64,000 nt of DNA from Mantamonas sphyraenae. Taxonomy: Eukaryota > CRuMs > Mantamonadidae. Both the position numbers and the translations under genes were made by a program. Positions within the stretch are counted from its first letter, which is position 1. Every line of letters starts with the position of its first letter. The stretch is from the NCBI GenBank assembly GCA_026936335.1, contig JAPMXV010000001.1, positions 124,001-188,000 of the forward strand, written 5' to 3'. Below the pieces are notes generated by a model. That model was not told where the DNA came from. It did no database searches and saw nothing but the letters and a program-made list of their open reading frames with translations. Below, in pieces: positions 12,201-25,900 of the stretch.

Positions 12201-15200
12201 CGCTGGAATCCGTTCACGCGTGAAGGATTGCCGTCCACGCAGCCCACTCCCTTGTCGTCCACACACGTCCACGCGTACGCAAACTCAGACAAGCGCTGCG
12301 GGTCGTCCGGATCCAGGCTCAACCCGCCGTCCAGTACCAGTTCCGACGCCGTGCCGAATGTCGAACCTCCACCTGCCATGATGGCCGTGATGGGAGACGA
12401 GGCCACACTCACGTTGACACGCGACGTGCCACACAGCTCCAGCGGCACGCTGGCCGACTTTGGCATGCAGCCCGTGAGCTCAAATGTGTACTCCTGGCCC
12501 ACCACGAGCGAGTACGCAGGCACGTAAAGCTTGCGTGTCAAGCGCGTCGTGTCGTCCAGCTTCACGCTCGCTGCGTTCAAGCCCGCTGCAATGCGCCACG
12601 AAAACTTGAGCGAGTCCGACTGGGCACACGCACTCAATTCGGCACGTCCGTTCAGAGAGAACGGCTGCGCGCCGCGCTGGAAACGCCTTGCGTCGCCTTC
12701 GATGTTGATGGCCGGAATGGGAAACTGCGACTTGAAGATCTTGATGGTTGACGTGTCGCTCGTTCCGTTGAGGAAGTTCTGCACGCGCAACGAAAACGTG
12801 TGTGTCGCTGCAGCTTCCAGGTCGGTGGCGCCCAGAAGCAACACGGGACCCTTGAACGCGCGCACCTTGCCGATCATGCGGTTGTAGTACGCCGATGACA
12901 CTCCGTTCGGGTTCAAATCCCAGTTGAAGAGCATGGTACGTCCGCCCGAACCACGCGACAAACGCGCGTCAATTTCAGCCGCGTCGCAATCGCCCACCTC
13001 AGTGGGAGCCGAAATGACGGCTGTGGGCTTCAGCGGGTTGGCCGGCGCACGGATCAGCACCGAGCCCGTTGAGTACTCGATCAGGTCCTCGGGACCGCCC
13101 AATTCGCCCTCTTTGCGTCGCAGGCGCCCTCCACGCAGCTGCAGCGCTTGGTCGGGCTGCAGCGTGGTGAAACGGCTCGTGCGCACCGTCAGCGTGCGAT
13201 CGTCCTGAAACAGACACGACGTGCCCGACCCAAGCAGACCCATGGATGCGTCGTTGAAGATCAGTGCACAGTCAAAGATGTCCAACAGCTTGCCTCGATC
13301 GGTGTTGCGGTCAAATTCAATGATGATCTGTGCAGCCGTCGAGGTAAACACGCCGCCGACCGGCTTGGGCGCCTCGACGTAGTGACAGCGCGAGCCCGTC
13401 CAGCCGTAGTCGCACGCACATGTGCCGTCGTTTTGGCACAGGCCGTGGTTGGTGCAGTTGTTCACACATCCAATGGCTGGGCCCAGGCGGGTCGCAAACG
13501 TGGTCAGATGAGTGCACGTGCACAGCGTGTAGTCGTCCAGGTAGTCCACGACCTTGGGCGCAACACAGCCGTCGCGCACAAAACGCCCACGCACAGGATC
13601 CCACCATTCGCACGTGATCACCTCGTCCAGGGTCGCCTCGCGCCCAATGTACAGTGGCATGCGGATGGTGATGGGCGCAGCTTCAGAGAGGCCGCTCACG
13701 GACAGCTCCGTGCCGTTGCCACTTGTAAACTCCAGCGTTGTCAGCGGAGACGTGTAGTTGCGAGTGTCGTTGTTGCGTCCCTCGTACAGGTTGAATTCGG
13801 TGGACACAAGCTTCTGGTTCACGCAGTCGCTTGCAGGCACGCCCGCCGGCTTCAACACGCCCTGCGGCAGGTAGAACGCAGCCGAGCGTTGCGATCGCGT
13901 GTTGTTCACGTACTTCAGCTCCAGTGCACGTCCGTCGAAATCGCCTGGCTTGCGTCGCTGCACCGACGTCGACACCGCGTTTGTCGTCACGCGCATCTCC
14001 GTTTCGCCACACACGCGGTCCTTCAGCTGCTTGTCCAACACCTTGTTCAGCAGCTTTGTCGCCTGTTCCATCTTGGCGATGGCTTCTGGGCGACTGGCGT
14101 TGTTCTTGCGCACATTGAGCTCGTTGAACGATGCCAGGTTGCCGATCGTCAACGTCACCGACGTCGCCGCGTCCACATCCAGCACAGACTGCGCCTGTGT
14201 GATGTCCGTCACCAGCGTGTCCATCGTACTCAACATGGCGTCGGACAACGAGGGCGTCAGCTCGTCGGGCTTGTCTGCAACCAGCGACAGCAACTCGGCT
14301 TCGCGCTTCAGATCCGACGGGCTGCCTGCGCTCTTATTGCGCACGTCACGCACAACGTTGAACAGCTTGGTGCGGATTTCGCTCCTCTGGGATGCCTCTT
14401 GCTCGTTCACAGGCTCCTGCTGGCTGTTGAGTGTGGACGACACCACCGTGAGCAGCAGCGACACCTGCGCCTCGTTGCTCTGCTCCTGTGCGCTCGGAAT
14501 CATCTGATCCACGAGCGTGGTCAACAGGTAGTTCGTCAGCGCCACCTGCTGCTGCTGCTGCTGCACAACTTCTGGGTTGGGCGTGGCAGTAGGCGTCGGC
14601 GTCGGTGTGGCTGGTGTTGGCGTCGGCGTTGCGGTCGGCGTCGGTGTGTTTGTGCCATTGTTGGTTCCGTTGTTGCCTGGGCTGGGCGTGGCCGTGGCCG
14701 TAGGGACTGGCGTAGGCGTAGGCGTAGGTGTAGGCGTCGGCGTCGGCGCGGGCGTGGGAAACACAAATGGAGGCAGTACAATCACAAGAGGGGTGACCTG
14801 GATGTCCTGCGACAGGGTGGTGGTCGCACCAAGTCTGTCAGACACCACTGCCTTGAGTCGCATGGTGTTGTTGCCGAGCTGGCCCTGGGGCAGTGTGACG
14901 GAAACCTCGCTGGCGGCAGAGTTGAGCACAAGGCCCTTTGCGTTTGTGCTCAGCTCGTTGGGCGGCGTGTTGATGTCCAGCACGTTGTTCTCCATGTAGA
15001 AGCTGTACGTCAAGGGCAGGTCGGCGCTGTCGTCGACCCAGCTGACCATGCGCAGTGTAAACGTTTCGTTCACGGCCATGCCCACCTTGGGTGACACCTC
15101 GAAGCGACCTGCACTGGGTGCCTGGTTGACCACAATCTGTGTGATGGACGAGCCCTTGCCGTTTGTGTCGGTGGCCTCCAGCTTGAATTGGTAAATGGCG

Positions 15201-18200
15201 CCTCCGACAAGTGTGTTGGCGTTGATGACCAGCTCTGGGTTGTCTCGCGCAGTGGCCACCGAGTTTGGGTTGTTCAAATCAATGTCTCCCATGACCACGG
15301 TCCAAAGGTAGGTGATGGGGTCGTTGGTGGACGACACAGCTCCGCCAGAAATGACTGTGCGCTGTCGCGAATTGACTTTGCCCACCAGCTGCTGGATGGA
15401 CACCTGAGGGGGCGAGCCAGGCACAATGGTAATGGTCACACTCGTGTTGCTCTTGCGCAGGCCCTGCACGCCTGGCTTGACCACAGCCAGCGTCATCTCG
15501 TACTGGCCTTGGTCCAGCGTGGCATTCTGCACCGTCACGGTCAGATTGCTCGGCAGCGTGATGGCACACGGCTGGTCAAACCGGAACGTGTTCAAGTTCT
15601 GCTTGCGGCACTTCCAGGTGGCCGCAAAGGGCACTGTGTTTTGCGGATCGTCCGGATCCACGCTGGAGCTGCCGTCCAGCACCAAGTTCTGCGAGCGAGG
15701 CCACGTGCGCGAGCCGCCTGCAATCACGGCCTCCACGTCGCTGTTCACCACCGTCACGTTCACAGACGTGGTCGACGCCAGGTTGGTGCCGCGCACGGTA
15801 GCGGTCATGCTCACCTCAAACTCCTTGCCAAGGGCCATGGAGAACGCGGGCACGTTGAGCACACGCTGAGTGGACGACAGTTGGTCCAGAGTGTATGCTC
15901 CGTTGCCGCGAATGCCCCAGAGAAAATCAAGCACCGGGTTGGTTGCGCCGCATGACGAGGCCGTGCCCACGCCCTCGATGCTGATGCTCGATGCAAACTG
16001 CTTGGAGCGCGATTTGGAGCCCACAATGGACACGGACGGCAGCGGGAGCGAGGACTTGGCCACGCTGAGTGTGGTCGGTGCGCTGGTGCCGTTGAGGAAG
16101 TTCTCGACCACGAGGGTGATGTGGTACGTGGCGCCAGTGTCCAGATCGTCCGCGCCAAACTGCACCTCTTGGGTGGTGTCGGGCAATGCCGCGAGACGAG
16201 CCGCCTGCACAGAGGTGCTGTTGGTGATGGGCGTGGACGTGATGCTCCACGTGTGCCTGAGTGCAAAGGCGCCGCCTCCTGTCGATGAGCGTGCGTCGAC
16301 CTTGAATGCGTCGCAGAAGCCGATCTGGGCGGGTCCTGTAAGCACGGCAGTGGGCACCAGCGGGTTGTCTGGCGCAAGGACGCTCATCTCGATGTCTGTG
16401 AAGTACGGGTACAGGTTGAGGTCGTTGGACGCGCCGAAGCCCTGCAGCACGTCGTCCTTCATGATGAGCTGTGTGCCCACCTGCACCTGGTTGTTGATGT
16501 CCAGTGTGACAATCATGTTCTGGTTGTCCTGCCAGAAGCATTCGGAGGAGCCCAGGATGTTGTTGGATGCGGCGGTAAACACCTGTGCGCACGAGCCCAC
16601 GCCAGTCATGCCGGCGCGGTTGGTTGGCCGATCGTAACTGATGAAGATCTTTGAGGCTGCGTCGGAAAACTTGGCCAAAGAGACGAGCTTGGGCGGCGGG
16701 AAGAAGTAGCTGAAAGCGGCGCTACTTGCGGTGTACAGCGTGCCACTGAGGGTGATGCGCACAGGCACGGTGAGTGGCTCGGTGCGCGAGCCCGAGTTGC
16801 ACTGCATGGCAGTTCCGTTGATGAATAGGGCGGGCACGACGACGGTGCCGAAACTGCAGAAGAGTTTGGTGCCGTTGATGAAGTTTTGGCCCTTGACAAC
16901 GACGGCCACAGGGTCGTCAAAGGCAGTGCGAGAGGGATAGACCCCAAACACCTCGGGACAGGTGCTGTTGTCTCCGTCGCAGACACCGCAGTAGTCAAAG
17001 ACCTTGCCTGAGTACGGCACGCCGTCGCAGCCTGCACACACGCTGTTGTCGCCGTCGCAAATGCCACATCCATCGTACCGCTTGCCCGAGAAGGGCACAA
17101 AGTCGCAGCCGATGCATGTGCTGTTGTCTCCGCCGCAAACACCGCAGGCGTCGTACTGCTTGGTGGAGAACAGGATGCCGTCACAGTTCTGGCATCCCGT
17201 GCCGTCTCCGTCACATACACCACAGACGTCGTAGATCTTGAGTGAATTAGGCACGCCGTCGCAGCCTTTGCATGTGCTGTTGTCTCCTCCACACAGTCCG
17301 CAGGCGTCGTACTTCCTGCCCGAGTTTGGCACAAAGTCGCAACCGAGGCATGTTGTGTTGTCGCCTCCACACACGCCGCACGAGTCGACGGTCTTGCCCG
17401 AGAAGAAGACGTTGTCGCAGCCGAGGCAGGTGCTGTTGTCGCCGCCACAGATGTTGCAGCCGTCGAGGACGATTCCCGAGTATGGCACGCCGTCGCAGCC
17501 TGCACAGGTGCTGTTGTCACCTCCGCAGATGCCGCATCCGTCGTACACGAGGCCCGAGTCGGCGAGGCGATCGCAACCTGCACAGACAAAGCGACCTTGG
17601 CCTTCGCAGACGTAGTCGTCGTACCAGAGATTTTCGCGGATGGAGTAGCGCCAGAGGTCGTTTACCTTTTGTCCGGTTCTCAGGAGACCTCCTTGGATGT
17701 GTAAGGAGCTTTTGACAGCGGCCATGACGGTGGAGGCACGTGCGAGCGGAGGCAGGTTGCCTGCGACGAGGCGTGCCCATCGATGAAGGTCAAAGTCGAA
17801 CGCGTAGAGGTCGTTGAGAAATACGTCTCCGTTCCTGCCGCCAAAGACGTACACTCGGTTACCGTAGATGGCAGCAGAGTGGGAAGCGCGAGGGCCGGGA
17901 TAGATGCGAAAGTTGACGGTGACGTTTGCTCGGTACGGGGTGATGTACGAGACGTTGCAGTAGACACTCTGGCATGTTGTTGTGTTGCAAATGGTGAGGT
18001 TGCAGAGGGAGCGCAGAGTGCAGTTGGACACGTCGAGGCCGGTGACGTTTTGCGGGCAGAGGAGGTCTGTGCTGACGTTGACGACGTGGTGGTCGATGCG
18101 CTCGAGTTCTACCTCGACCACCTTGCTGTAGATGAAGGGAAGGATGGGAAGCCAGGTGCGGTTTGCCATTTGGAAGCACCAGAAATCGTCGAGGTGCCTG

Positions 18201-19813
18201 TAGGCGTCCTGCTTGGCATCCTTGAACTGGCGGCCGCCGTGGATGCAGAGTTGGCCCTTGAAGGTGAACATGACGTGCTGTCCTCTGACAGCAGGTAGTT
18301 GCGAGTCTGGGTGCGGTTGTATCTGGGTCCAGGAGTCGGCAGCAAAGTCGTAGCGCCAGAGATCGTTCAGGAACTTGCGGACCTCGCTGATTTCCTGGGT
18401 CTGCGGGTCGACGCTCTTGTTACGATGGTAACCGCCAAACAGGTACATGGAGTTGCCAAACTGGACGGCAGCATGGTCCATGCGCTGCACTGGGTCAGCC
18501 GAGCTTTCCTTGTTGTACGGCGGCGACCATTGTTTTGTTTCTGTGCGGAAGCGCGTGGAGGTGTGAGTCGAACATGGAGAGAGGGAGAGAGGGAGGACTA
18601 GGTGGAGATCTGGGAGTTGGGAGAAAGGCGGGGACGGGAGGAGAGCGGAGGGGACCTGCAGGCACGTGGAGTCTCCGTGTGCAAACGGGACGCGCAAAGG
18701 TAGGTTGTGGGTGATGGACGTACCAATTGTGAAGCGTCGAAGTGTGTCGTCGGTCTTGTTTTCGATAGTCTCGCCGCCAAAGGAGTAGACAGAGCCGCCA
18801 TAGACGACGATGGAGTGACGTGCCTTTGGCATGATCATGGGATCGTAGCGAGGCGGATTGATGTAGGAACCGTTGTTCGCTGGTATGGACGGCATTGAGA
18901 GAGGGATGTGTGTAGCATGTGTGGTGGTTTTGCGAGTGTGAGAAGGGAGAGTGAGGGGTCAAAGAGGGAGAAAACTGCCGGTTGGCAGGCAGGCAGGCGT
19001 TTCTCACCAGTTACACGCCATTCGTCGACGTTGCCGACCTCCTTCTTGTAGGAGTCCTCTCCACCGAGGATGAGCATGGCTGTGCCGTACACGCCGAGAC
19101 CTTGGCCCGAGCGTGGGACGGGTGTACATGTGGAGTTGGTGCCATTCTGTGGTGTGGGGCCCAGAGGAGAGAGCACGTGTGCGTGTGAGCGCGAAGGAAC
19201 AGACGACAGCGAGTGGCGCAGGGGAGGTGGGGGGAGGAAGCGAGACCACAGCGAGGGTGGGATCGCATGGGACGGCCTCGTAGGTGCACACAGGGACGCT
19301 GGAGGAGGGAAATATGGAGCACAGATGCGTGTGTGGGGTCACGCAGGCGGGGCGTGGAGGGAGTCCGGAAAAAAACGGGGCAAATCACGGACAGGTGCGA
19401 AGCGGAAAGGGCCGGTGGAGCGGGCATGGAGGAGTTGCATACAGCAAACAGATGATGAAACGGGAGGAGGGGATATGGTGGGAGGTATGGACACATGGAG
19501 AATGGACACAACTTACGCAGACTCCACAGATGTCAACGACAAGGCCCGAGTAGGGAACGCCGTCGCAGCCGCCACATGTGGAATTGTCGCCTGCACAGAC
19601 ACCACAGCCGTCGTACACCTTGCCGGAGCCCTGTACTCCATCGCAACCAGGGCATGTTGTGTTGTCGCCGTCGCAGACGCCGCAGATGTCGTATGTCTTG
19701 ATTGGGCCTGTGGAAAGGCCGTCGCAGCCGGCGGCTTGCGCGGGCTGGGCGAGCAGCAGGCTCGCTGTGACGTACACGAGACACAAGTATGGAAGCAGAA
19801 GCAAAATGCGCAT
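9245..19813 (-). CDS. Giant kelch / Cys-repeat / REJ-like / double-GPS membrane protein (polycystin-1-like)
   Basis: Four exons: 19813-19517, 19146-19008, 18879-18724 and 18540-9245; phases match and total about 3295 residues. It begins with a signal peptide (MRILLLLPYLCLVYVTASLL). Then come three CGVC-GDNSTC-type repeats; a kelch propeller to about 505; eight more Cys repeats (515-728); an IPT/TIG domain (731-811); PKD/REJ-like repeats; a Thr-Pro linker near 1480; a first GPS (CTCTHLTTFA, about 1878); an EGF module; a second PKD/REJ-like block; and a second GPS (CECTHLTTFG, about 2891). Five hydrophobic segments follow between about 2930 and 3160, resembling polycystin-1 around its RP-R...LMLNALFY segment but without a recognisable PLAT domain or channel. 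The tail is RGG-rich. GPS sites self-cleave at HL/T. Likely a cell-surface sensor or adhesion receptor. It starts 97 bp from the divergent S74 gene. Confidence 0.85.
14575..14765 (-). repeat. Thr-Pro repeat linker in the polycystin-like protein
   Basis: The coding strand alternates Thr and Pro codons (TPTPTPTP..., with VPTATATPSPGNNGTN in the middle), giving an extended, probably O-glycosylated spacer between the first REJ-like block and the region leading to the first GPS. DNA repeats of the ggcgtaggcgta type are visible on the + strand. Confidence 0.85.
16950..17590 (-). repeat. Eight tandem CGxCxGDNxTC repeats
   Basis: Eight units of about 25 residues, each following the pattern C-GCD-(x)-(F/Y)SG-x-x-D-x-C-G-(I/V)-C-(G/D)-GDN-(S/T)-TC, are encoded in tandem. 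One degenerate unit reads CDGDGTGC. Three related units are in the first exon, on the far side of the kelch propeller. The regular cysteine spacing suggests a disulfide-bonded extracellular stalk. Confidence 0.9.
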
Positions 19814-19910
19814 ACTTGCCACGTGATGTGTGTGTAATATGGAGTTGGTTGTAGCTTTTGGATGCGCAGACCGAGGCATACGAAAAACGACACAACCAAG
19901 CCGCACGAAC
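19814..19910. promoter_or_regulatory. 97-bp shared region between the two giant surface-protein genes
   Basis: The start codons of the polycystin-like gene (minus, 19813) and the S74 repeat gene (plus, 19911) are 97 bp apart, so both 5' UTRs and any core promoter must fit here or overlap coding sequence. A palindromic CACGTG lies at 19820-19825. No clear TATA box for either side. Function is inferred from position only. Confidence 0.45.
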
Positions 19911-22900
19911 ATGGCTTCGACACACACCAAGCTCTTTGTGGTGCTTGTGGCTTTGATGACCAGCCTGGCGGTGCCTGCAGCACACGCCCAAGGCATGCAG
20001 AGCCTGTGTATCAACTGTCAAAGCGAACACGGCCAGTTGTACGTCGATTGGAACGAAACTTCCGGATCCAACACAGGTAGGTGAAAGTTGCAGGGTAGAC
20101 GTTGCACACGCATACAGGCGGCACCATAGCGCAGGTGGACCAAGACGTGGACATGTGCGCGCGGAAGAGGATTTTGCGGCGATAGGGAGCTGCAGGTGTT
20201 GCGAAACGCTGCTGCACGACAGCCGCCGTTTTTTTTCTCACGCATTAGGTTTCCGGACCAGGCAGGCGAGTGGCATCTGCGGACGAATGAAACTGACACA
20301 CGCAAACTGCACACAGACACATCCTTCCGCATTGCGGTGCAAGATGGCACACAACAGATGGCCACGGCGCTGATGGCCAAAACCAGTGGGGTGACGCTTT
20401 ATGGTGGGTTTTTGGTGGTGCGGGAGACACATTGGCGCGGGAGCAATGTGGTCGAGAGAAAGTGGCCAAAAGCTGGGAGACAGTGGCGATGCAAGACATC
20501 GCGAGGTGGTGCAGCCTGCGTGCGCAATGTGCATGGACATGTACACAGTATCATGCGTGCACATGGATGCGTGTGGCGTGTGTGGGGCCCGTGCAAGGAG
20601 ATGCAGGAAAGAAGAGGGCCTGGCAGGCGTTTTTGCAGTGCGAAACTGACCCGGAAAACGAACACATACACACAGGCACGACCAATCTGGAAACACTGGA
20701 GTGCACAAGCGTGCAACTCACGAATCTGACCATCCAAGGAAACACACTGCAAGCAACCGATCCCAACGGGGACATTGTTCTGGTACCGAAAGGAAGCGGC
20801 GCCGTGAAACTGGCCGGGAACAAACGACTGGACCTCACAGGAGTCACGCTGGTGATGGACGACGATGCAATCAGCGGCGACAAGATTGAGGGAGGTACCA
20901 TCAACGCAATCACAATCAACACACTCACATCGACGACGATCAACGTGGGACAGCTGCGCCTGACGGGCGACACGCTGAGCAACACAGCAGCCAACGGGGA
21001 CATTGTACTCAGCCCCAATGGCTCTGGTGTGGTGCGCCTCGCATCTGGAAAGACTCTGGACCTTACTGGCAGCACCCTGGTTGTCCCAGACAACTTTATC
21101 AGTGGCGACAAGGTGGAAGGAGGCACCATCAACGCAATCGCCATCAACACGCTGACTTCGGGTCAGGTGACCGTGGACAACCTGCGCCTGGACGGAAACA
21201 CTCTCTCCTCGCTCACAGGCAGCCTGACACTGCGCACAAACGACGGCAGCGCCGTCATTGTGCCTGCGGGCGAGACTCTGGACGTGAGCGCGGCCACCCT
21301 TACGCTGGCCGACAACCAGATTAGCGGAGACAAGATCAACGGAGGCACAGTCGACGAACTGCGCATCACACGCCTCAACAGCTCCGAAACAGACATCGGC
21401 ACTCTGCATCTGCAGGGTGACACCATCAGCACCGTAGGCGACAACCAAGACATCGTCCTGTCGCCCAAGTCGACCACAGCTCGTGTACGTGTGCAAGCAT
21501 CGCACACCATGGCCTTCTCCGGCGCCACTCTGGACCTTACTGGCGGCACACTCGTGTTGGACAACGACGAGATCAGCGGTGACAAGGTGGAGGGAGGCAC
21601 CATCAACGCCATCACCATCAACACGCTGACATCTGGCCAAGTCAACGCTGACAACCTGCGCTTGGACGGCAACACAGTGAGCTCGACCAATGCCAACGGA
21701 CACATCGTGCTCACGCCCAACGGAGCGGGCAACGTCGTGGTCACAGTCGGTAAATCCCTGGACCTCACGGGCGCCACACTCATCCTGGACAACGACGAGA
21801 TCAGCGGCGACAAGGTGGAGGGAGGCACCATCAACGCCATCACCATCAACACGCTGACTTCTGGCCAAGTCAACGCTGACAACGTGCGCCTGGACAACAA
21901 CGAGGTGAGCACCATCAGCGGCAACCAAGACTTGCGACTGAACGCAGACGGCACGGGCCAGGTGCGCGTGGTCAGCGGCAAGGTGCTCAACGCCTCGTCG
22001 ACAACAGTGGACATGCGCTACAGCGTGGTGCTTCTGGACGACGACGAAATCAGCGGAGACAAGGTGGAAGGAGGCACCATCAACGCCATCACCATCAACA
22101 CGCTGACCTCGGGCCAAGTCAACGCAGACAACCTGCGCCTGGATGGAAACACGCTCATGTCAACCGACACCAACGGCAACATCGTGCTCACACCCAACGG
22201 AGGCGGCCAGGTGGTTGTTACGCCTGGCAAGACGCTGGTGTTGACAGGTGCCACGTGGTGTTGGACGACGACGAGATCAGCGGTGACAAGGTGGAAGGAG
22301 GCACCATCAACGCAATCACCATCAACACGCTGACTTCCGGTCAGGTCAACGCAGACAACCTGCGCTTGGACGGCAACTCAGTGACCTCGACAGATGCCAA
22401 CGGACACATCGTGCTCACGCCCAACGGCGCTGGCAACGTCGTGGTCACAGCTGGCAAGTCGCTGGACCTCACGGGAGCCACGCTCATCCTGGACAACGAC
22501 GAGATCAGCGGTGACAAGGTGGAAGGGCGGCACGATCAACGCCATCACCATCAACACGCTGACCTCGGGCCAGGTCAACGCAGACAACCTGCGCATGGAC
22601 GGCAACACTCTCTCGTCGACCGACGCCAACGGACACATCGTGCTCACGCCCAACGGCGCAGGCAACGTCGTGGTCACAGCTGGCAAGTCTCTGGACCTCA
22701 CGGGAGCCACGCTCATCCTCGACAACGATGAGATCAGCGGCGACAAGGTGGAAGGAGGCACGATCAACGCCATCACCATCAACACCCTGACCTCGGGCCA
22801 GGTCAACGCAGACAACCTGCGCATGGACGGCAACACTCTCTCGTCGACCGACGCCAACGGAAACATCATCCTGACGCCCAACGGCTCTGGCAACGTGACG

Positions 22901-25900
22901 ATCACACCCGGAAAGACGCTCGACTTGACCAACGCCACACTCATCCTCGACGACGACGAGATCAGCGGTGACAAGGTGGAAGGCGGTACGATCAACGCCA
23001 TCACCATCAACACGCTGACGTCTGGCCAAGTGAACGCAGACAACCTGCGTCTGGACAACAACCGCATCTCGGTGACCAACGTGGACGGCAACTTGTACTT
23101 GACTGCCAACGGCCAGGGTGAGATCATTTTCGAGCACGGAAACACGCTCAACATGACCAACACAACCCTGATTCTGGACGACGACGAAATCAGTGGCGAC
23201 AAGGTGGAGGGAGGCACCATCAACGCCATCACCATCAACACGCTGACGTCTGGCCAGGTCAACGCAGACAACCTGCGCATGGACGGCAACACTCTCTCGT
23301 CGACCAACGCCAACGGACACATCGTGCTCACACCCAACGCGGGCAGGCAACGTCGTTCTCACGGCCGGCCACTCGCTGGACCTTACGGGAGCCACGCTCA
23401 TCCTGGACAACGACGAGATCAGCGGTGACAAGGTGGAAGGCGGCACGATCAACGCCATCACCATCAACACCCTGACCTCGGGCCAGGTCAACGCAGACAA
23501 CCTGCGCATGGACGGCAACACTCTCTCGTCGACCGACGCCAACGGACACATCATCCTGACGCCCAACGGCGCGGGCAAGGTGATCATCACACCCGGCAAG
23601 ACGCTCGACTTGACCAACGCCACACTCATCCTCGACGACGACGAGATCAGCGGTGACAAGGTGGAGGGAGGCACCATTGACGAGATCACCATCAACGTGC
23701 TCACGTCCCAACAGATCGATGCAGACAACCTGCGCTTCGACGGAAACACCATTTCGTCGACCAACGCAGGAGGCGACATCATCTTTGCTCCCGCACACGC
23801 CCTGAAACTGGCCGAGAACCGCACCTTTGACATGACCAACACCACGCTGCTCCTCGACGACGACGAGATCAGCGGAGACAAGGTGGAAGGCGGCACGATC
23901 AACAACATCACCATCCGACATATGTTCTCCGAATACGTCCAAGTGGACAACCTGCAACTGGACGGCAACTCTATCTCCGCCTTGGACCCCAACGGGTCGA
24001 TCTACATTATGCCTTCGGGCAGTGGACGCCTCGTGCTGCAACCTGGCCATGACTTTGACCTGCGCAACACCACGCTGCTGCTCGACGACGACGAGATCAG
24101 CGGAGACAAGGTGGAAGGTGGCACGATCACGAACATCACCATCACCACTCTGTACTCTGGCCAAGTCAACGTGGACAACTTGCGTCTGGATGGCAACACA
24201 CTGAGCGCTCTCAACGCCAACGGGGACGTCGTTCTTCAACCAGACGGCACAGGCCGTGTTTACGTGACCACTCGCTTCCAGGTGGACAATCTGCACATGG
24301 ACGCCAACGTGATCTCCTCTGTGGGCAGCAACCAGATTGTCCTTGCACCCAACGGCACGGGCAAGGTTGTGATCAACCCGGGCTCCACGTTGGACCTCAC
24401 CAGCACCACGCTGCTGCTCGACGACGACGAAATCCACGGCGACAAGGTGGAGGGCGGCACCATCAACGCCATCACCATCAACACGCTGTACTCGGGCCAG
24501 GTCAACACAGACAACCTGCGCCTCGACGGCAACACGCTGAGTACGACGTCGGGCAACCTCATTTTCAACCCCAGTGGTAGCCAGGTGGTCTTTCAGCCGG
24601 GCAAGAACATCGACCTGCGCGGCACGACGCTGCTGTTGGACAACGACGAGATCAGCGGTGACAAGATCGAAGGTGGCACCATCAGCTCGATCACCATCAA
24701 CACGCTGAGTAACACCAATCTCCAGTCGATCACCATCAACGCTCTCACCGTCTCTGCGCTTACTGGCTCCATCACAACAGCCACTGCGGGCATTCTCACT
24801 GTGGACGAGCTGCAGCTCAACGGTCAGACCATCAGCACCGTGTCGCAGAACGCCGATTTGATCCTGGATCCTCAGGGCGGTGGCAAGGTTGTCGTGACCG
24901 CAGGCAAGTCGCTGGACCTTACTGGCGCCACCCTGGTGTTGGACAACGACGAAATCAGCGGTGACAAGGTGGAGGGAGGCACGATCAACGCCATCACCAT
25001 CAACACGCTGACTTCCGGTCAGGTCAACGCAGACAACCTGCGCATGGACGGCAACACCCTCTCGTCGACCAACGCCAACGGACACATCGTGCTCACACCC
25101 AACGGGGCAGGCAACGTCGTTCTCACGGCCGGCCACTCGCTGGACCTCACGGGAGCCACGCTCATCCTGGATGATGACGAGATCAGCGGTGACAAGGTGG
25201 AGGGCGGCACCATCAACGCCATCACCATCAACACGCTGACCAACACCGAGTCGACCATCGGGAACCTGTACATGGCTGAGAACAACTTGACGACAACCCA
25301 GGTCAACGGTACAATCAACATTGTGCCGAACGGAGCAGGCTGGCTGGTTGTGCAGCCAGGCACCACGGTGGACTTGCGCATGACGACACTGTTGCTGGAC
25401 GACGACGAGATCAGCGGTGACAAGGTGGAAGGCGGCACGATCGACGCCATCAACATCACGCAGCTGACCAACACCGAGAGCGTGATTGGCAACCTGCGCA
25501 TGGAAGGCAACAACATTAGCGCCGTAAACGCTGGCGGCGACATTGTGCTTGTTCCCGCAGAGGGTGGTGCCGTTGTGGTCACGCCTGGGCGTACCCTGGA
25601 TCTGCGTGGTGTGACGGTCCTCCTGTCCAACGACAGTATTTCGGCCGATTCCGTGGAGGGCGGCGTGGTTGAGAGCATGCAGGTCAACTCGCTCACCAGC
25701 ACGCTGCTCAACATCGACGGCATGATCTTGGCCAACAACAGCATCACTGTGGACACGCCCAACGCAGATCTCGTGCTGAGCGCAGATGGCACAGGCAAGA
25801 TTGTGTTTGCTGCCAGCAAGACGGTGGATCTGCGTGGCAACACCCTGCTGCTGGACGACGACGAGATCAGCGGCGACAAGGTGGAAGGCGGCACGATCAG

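Noticed and set aside
13148-15094. 648-codon + strand frame within the polycystin-like gene
   Set aside because: Antisense to the first GPS and REJ-like region; Arg/His-rich shadow.
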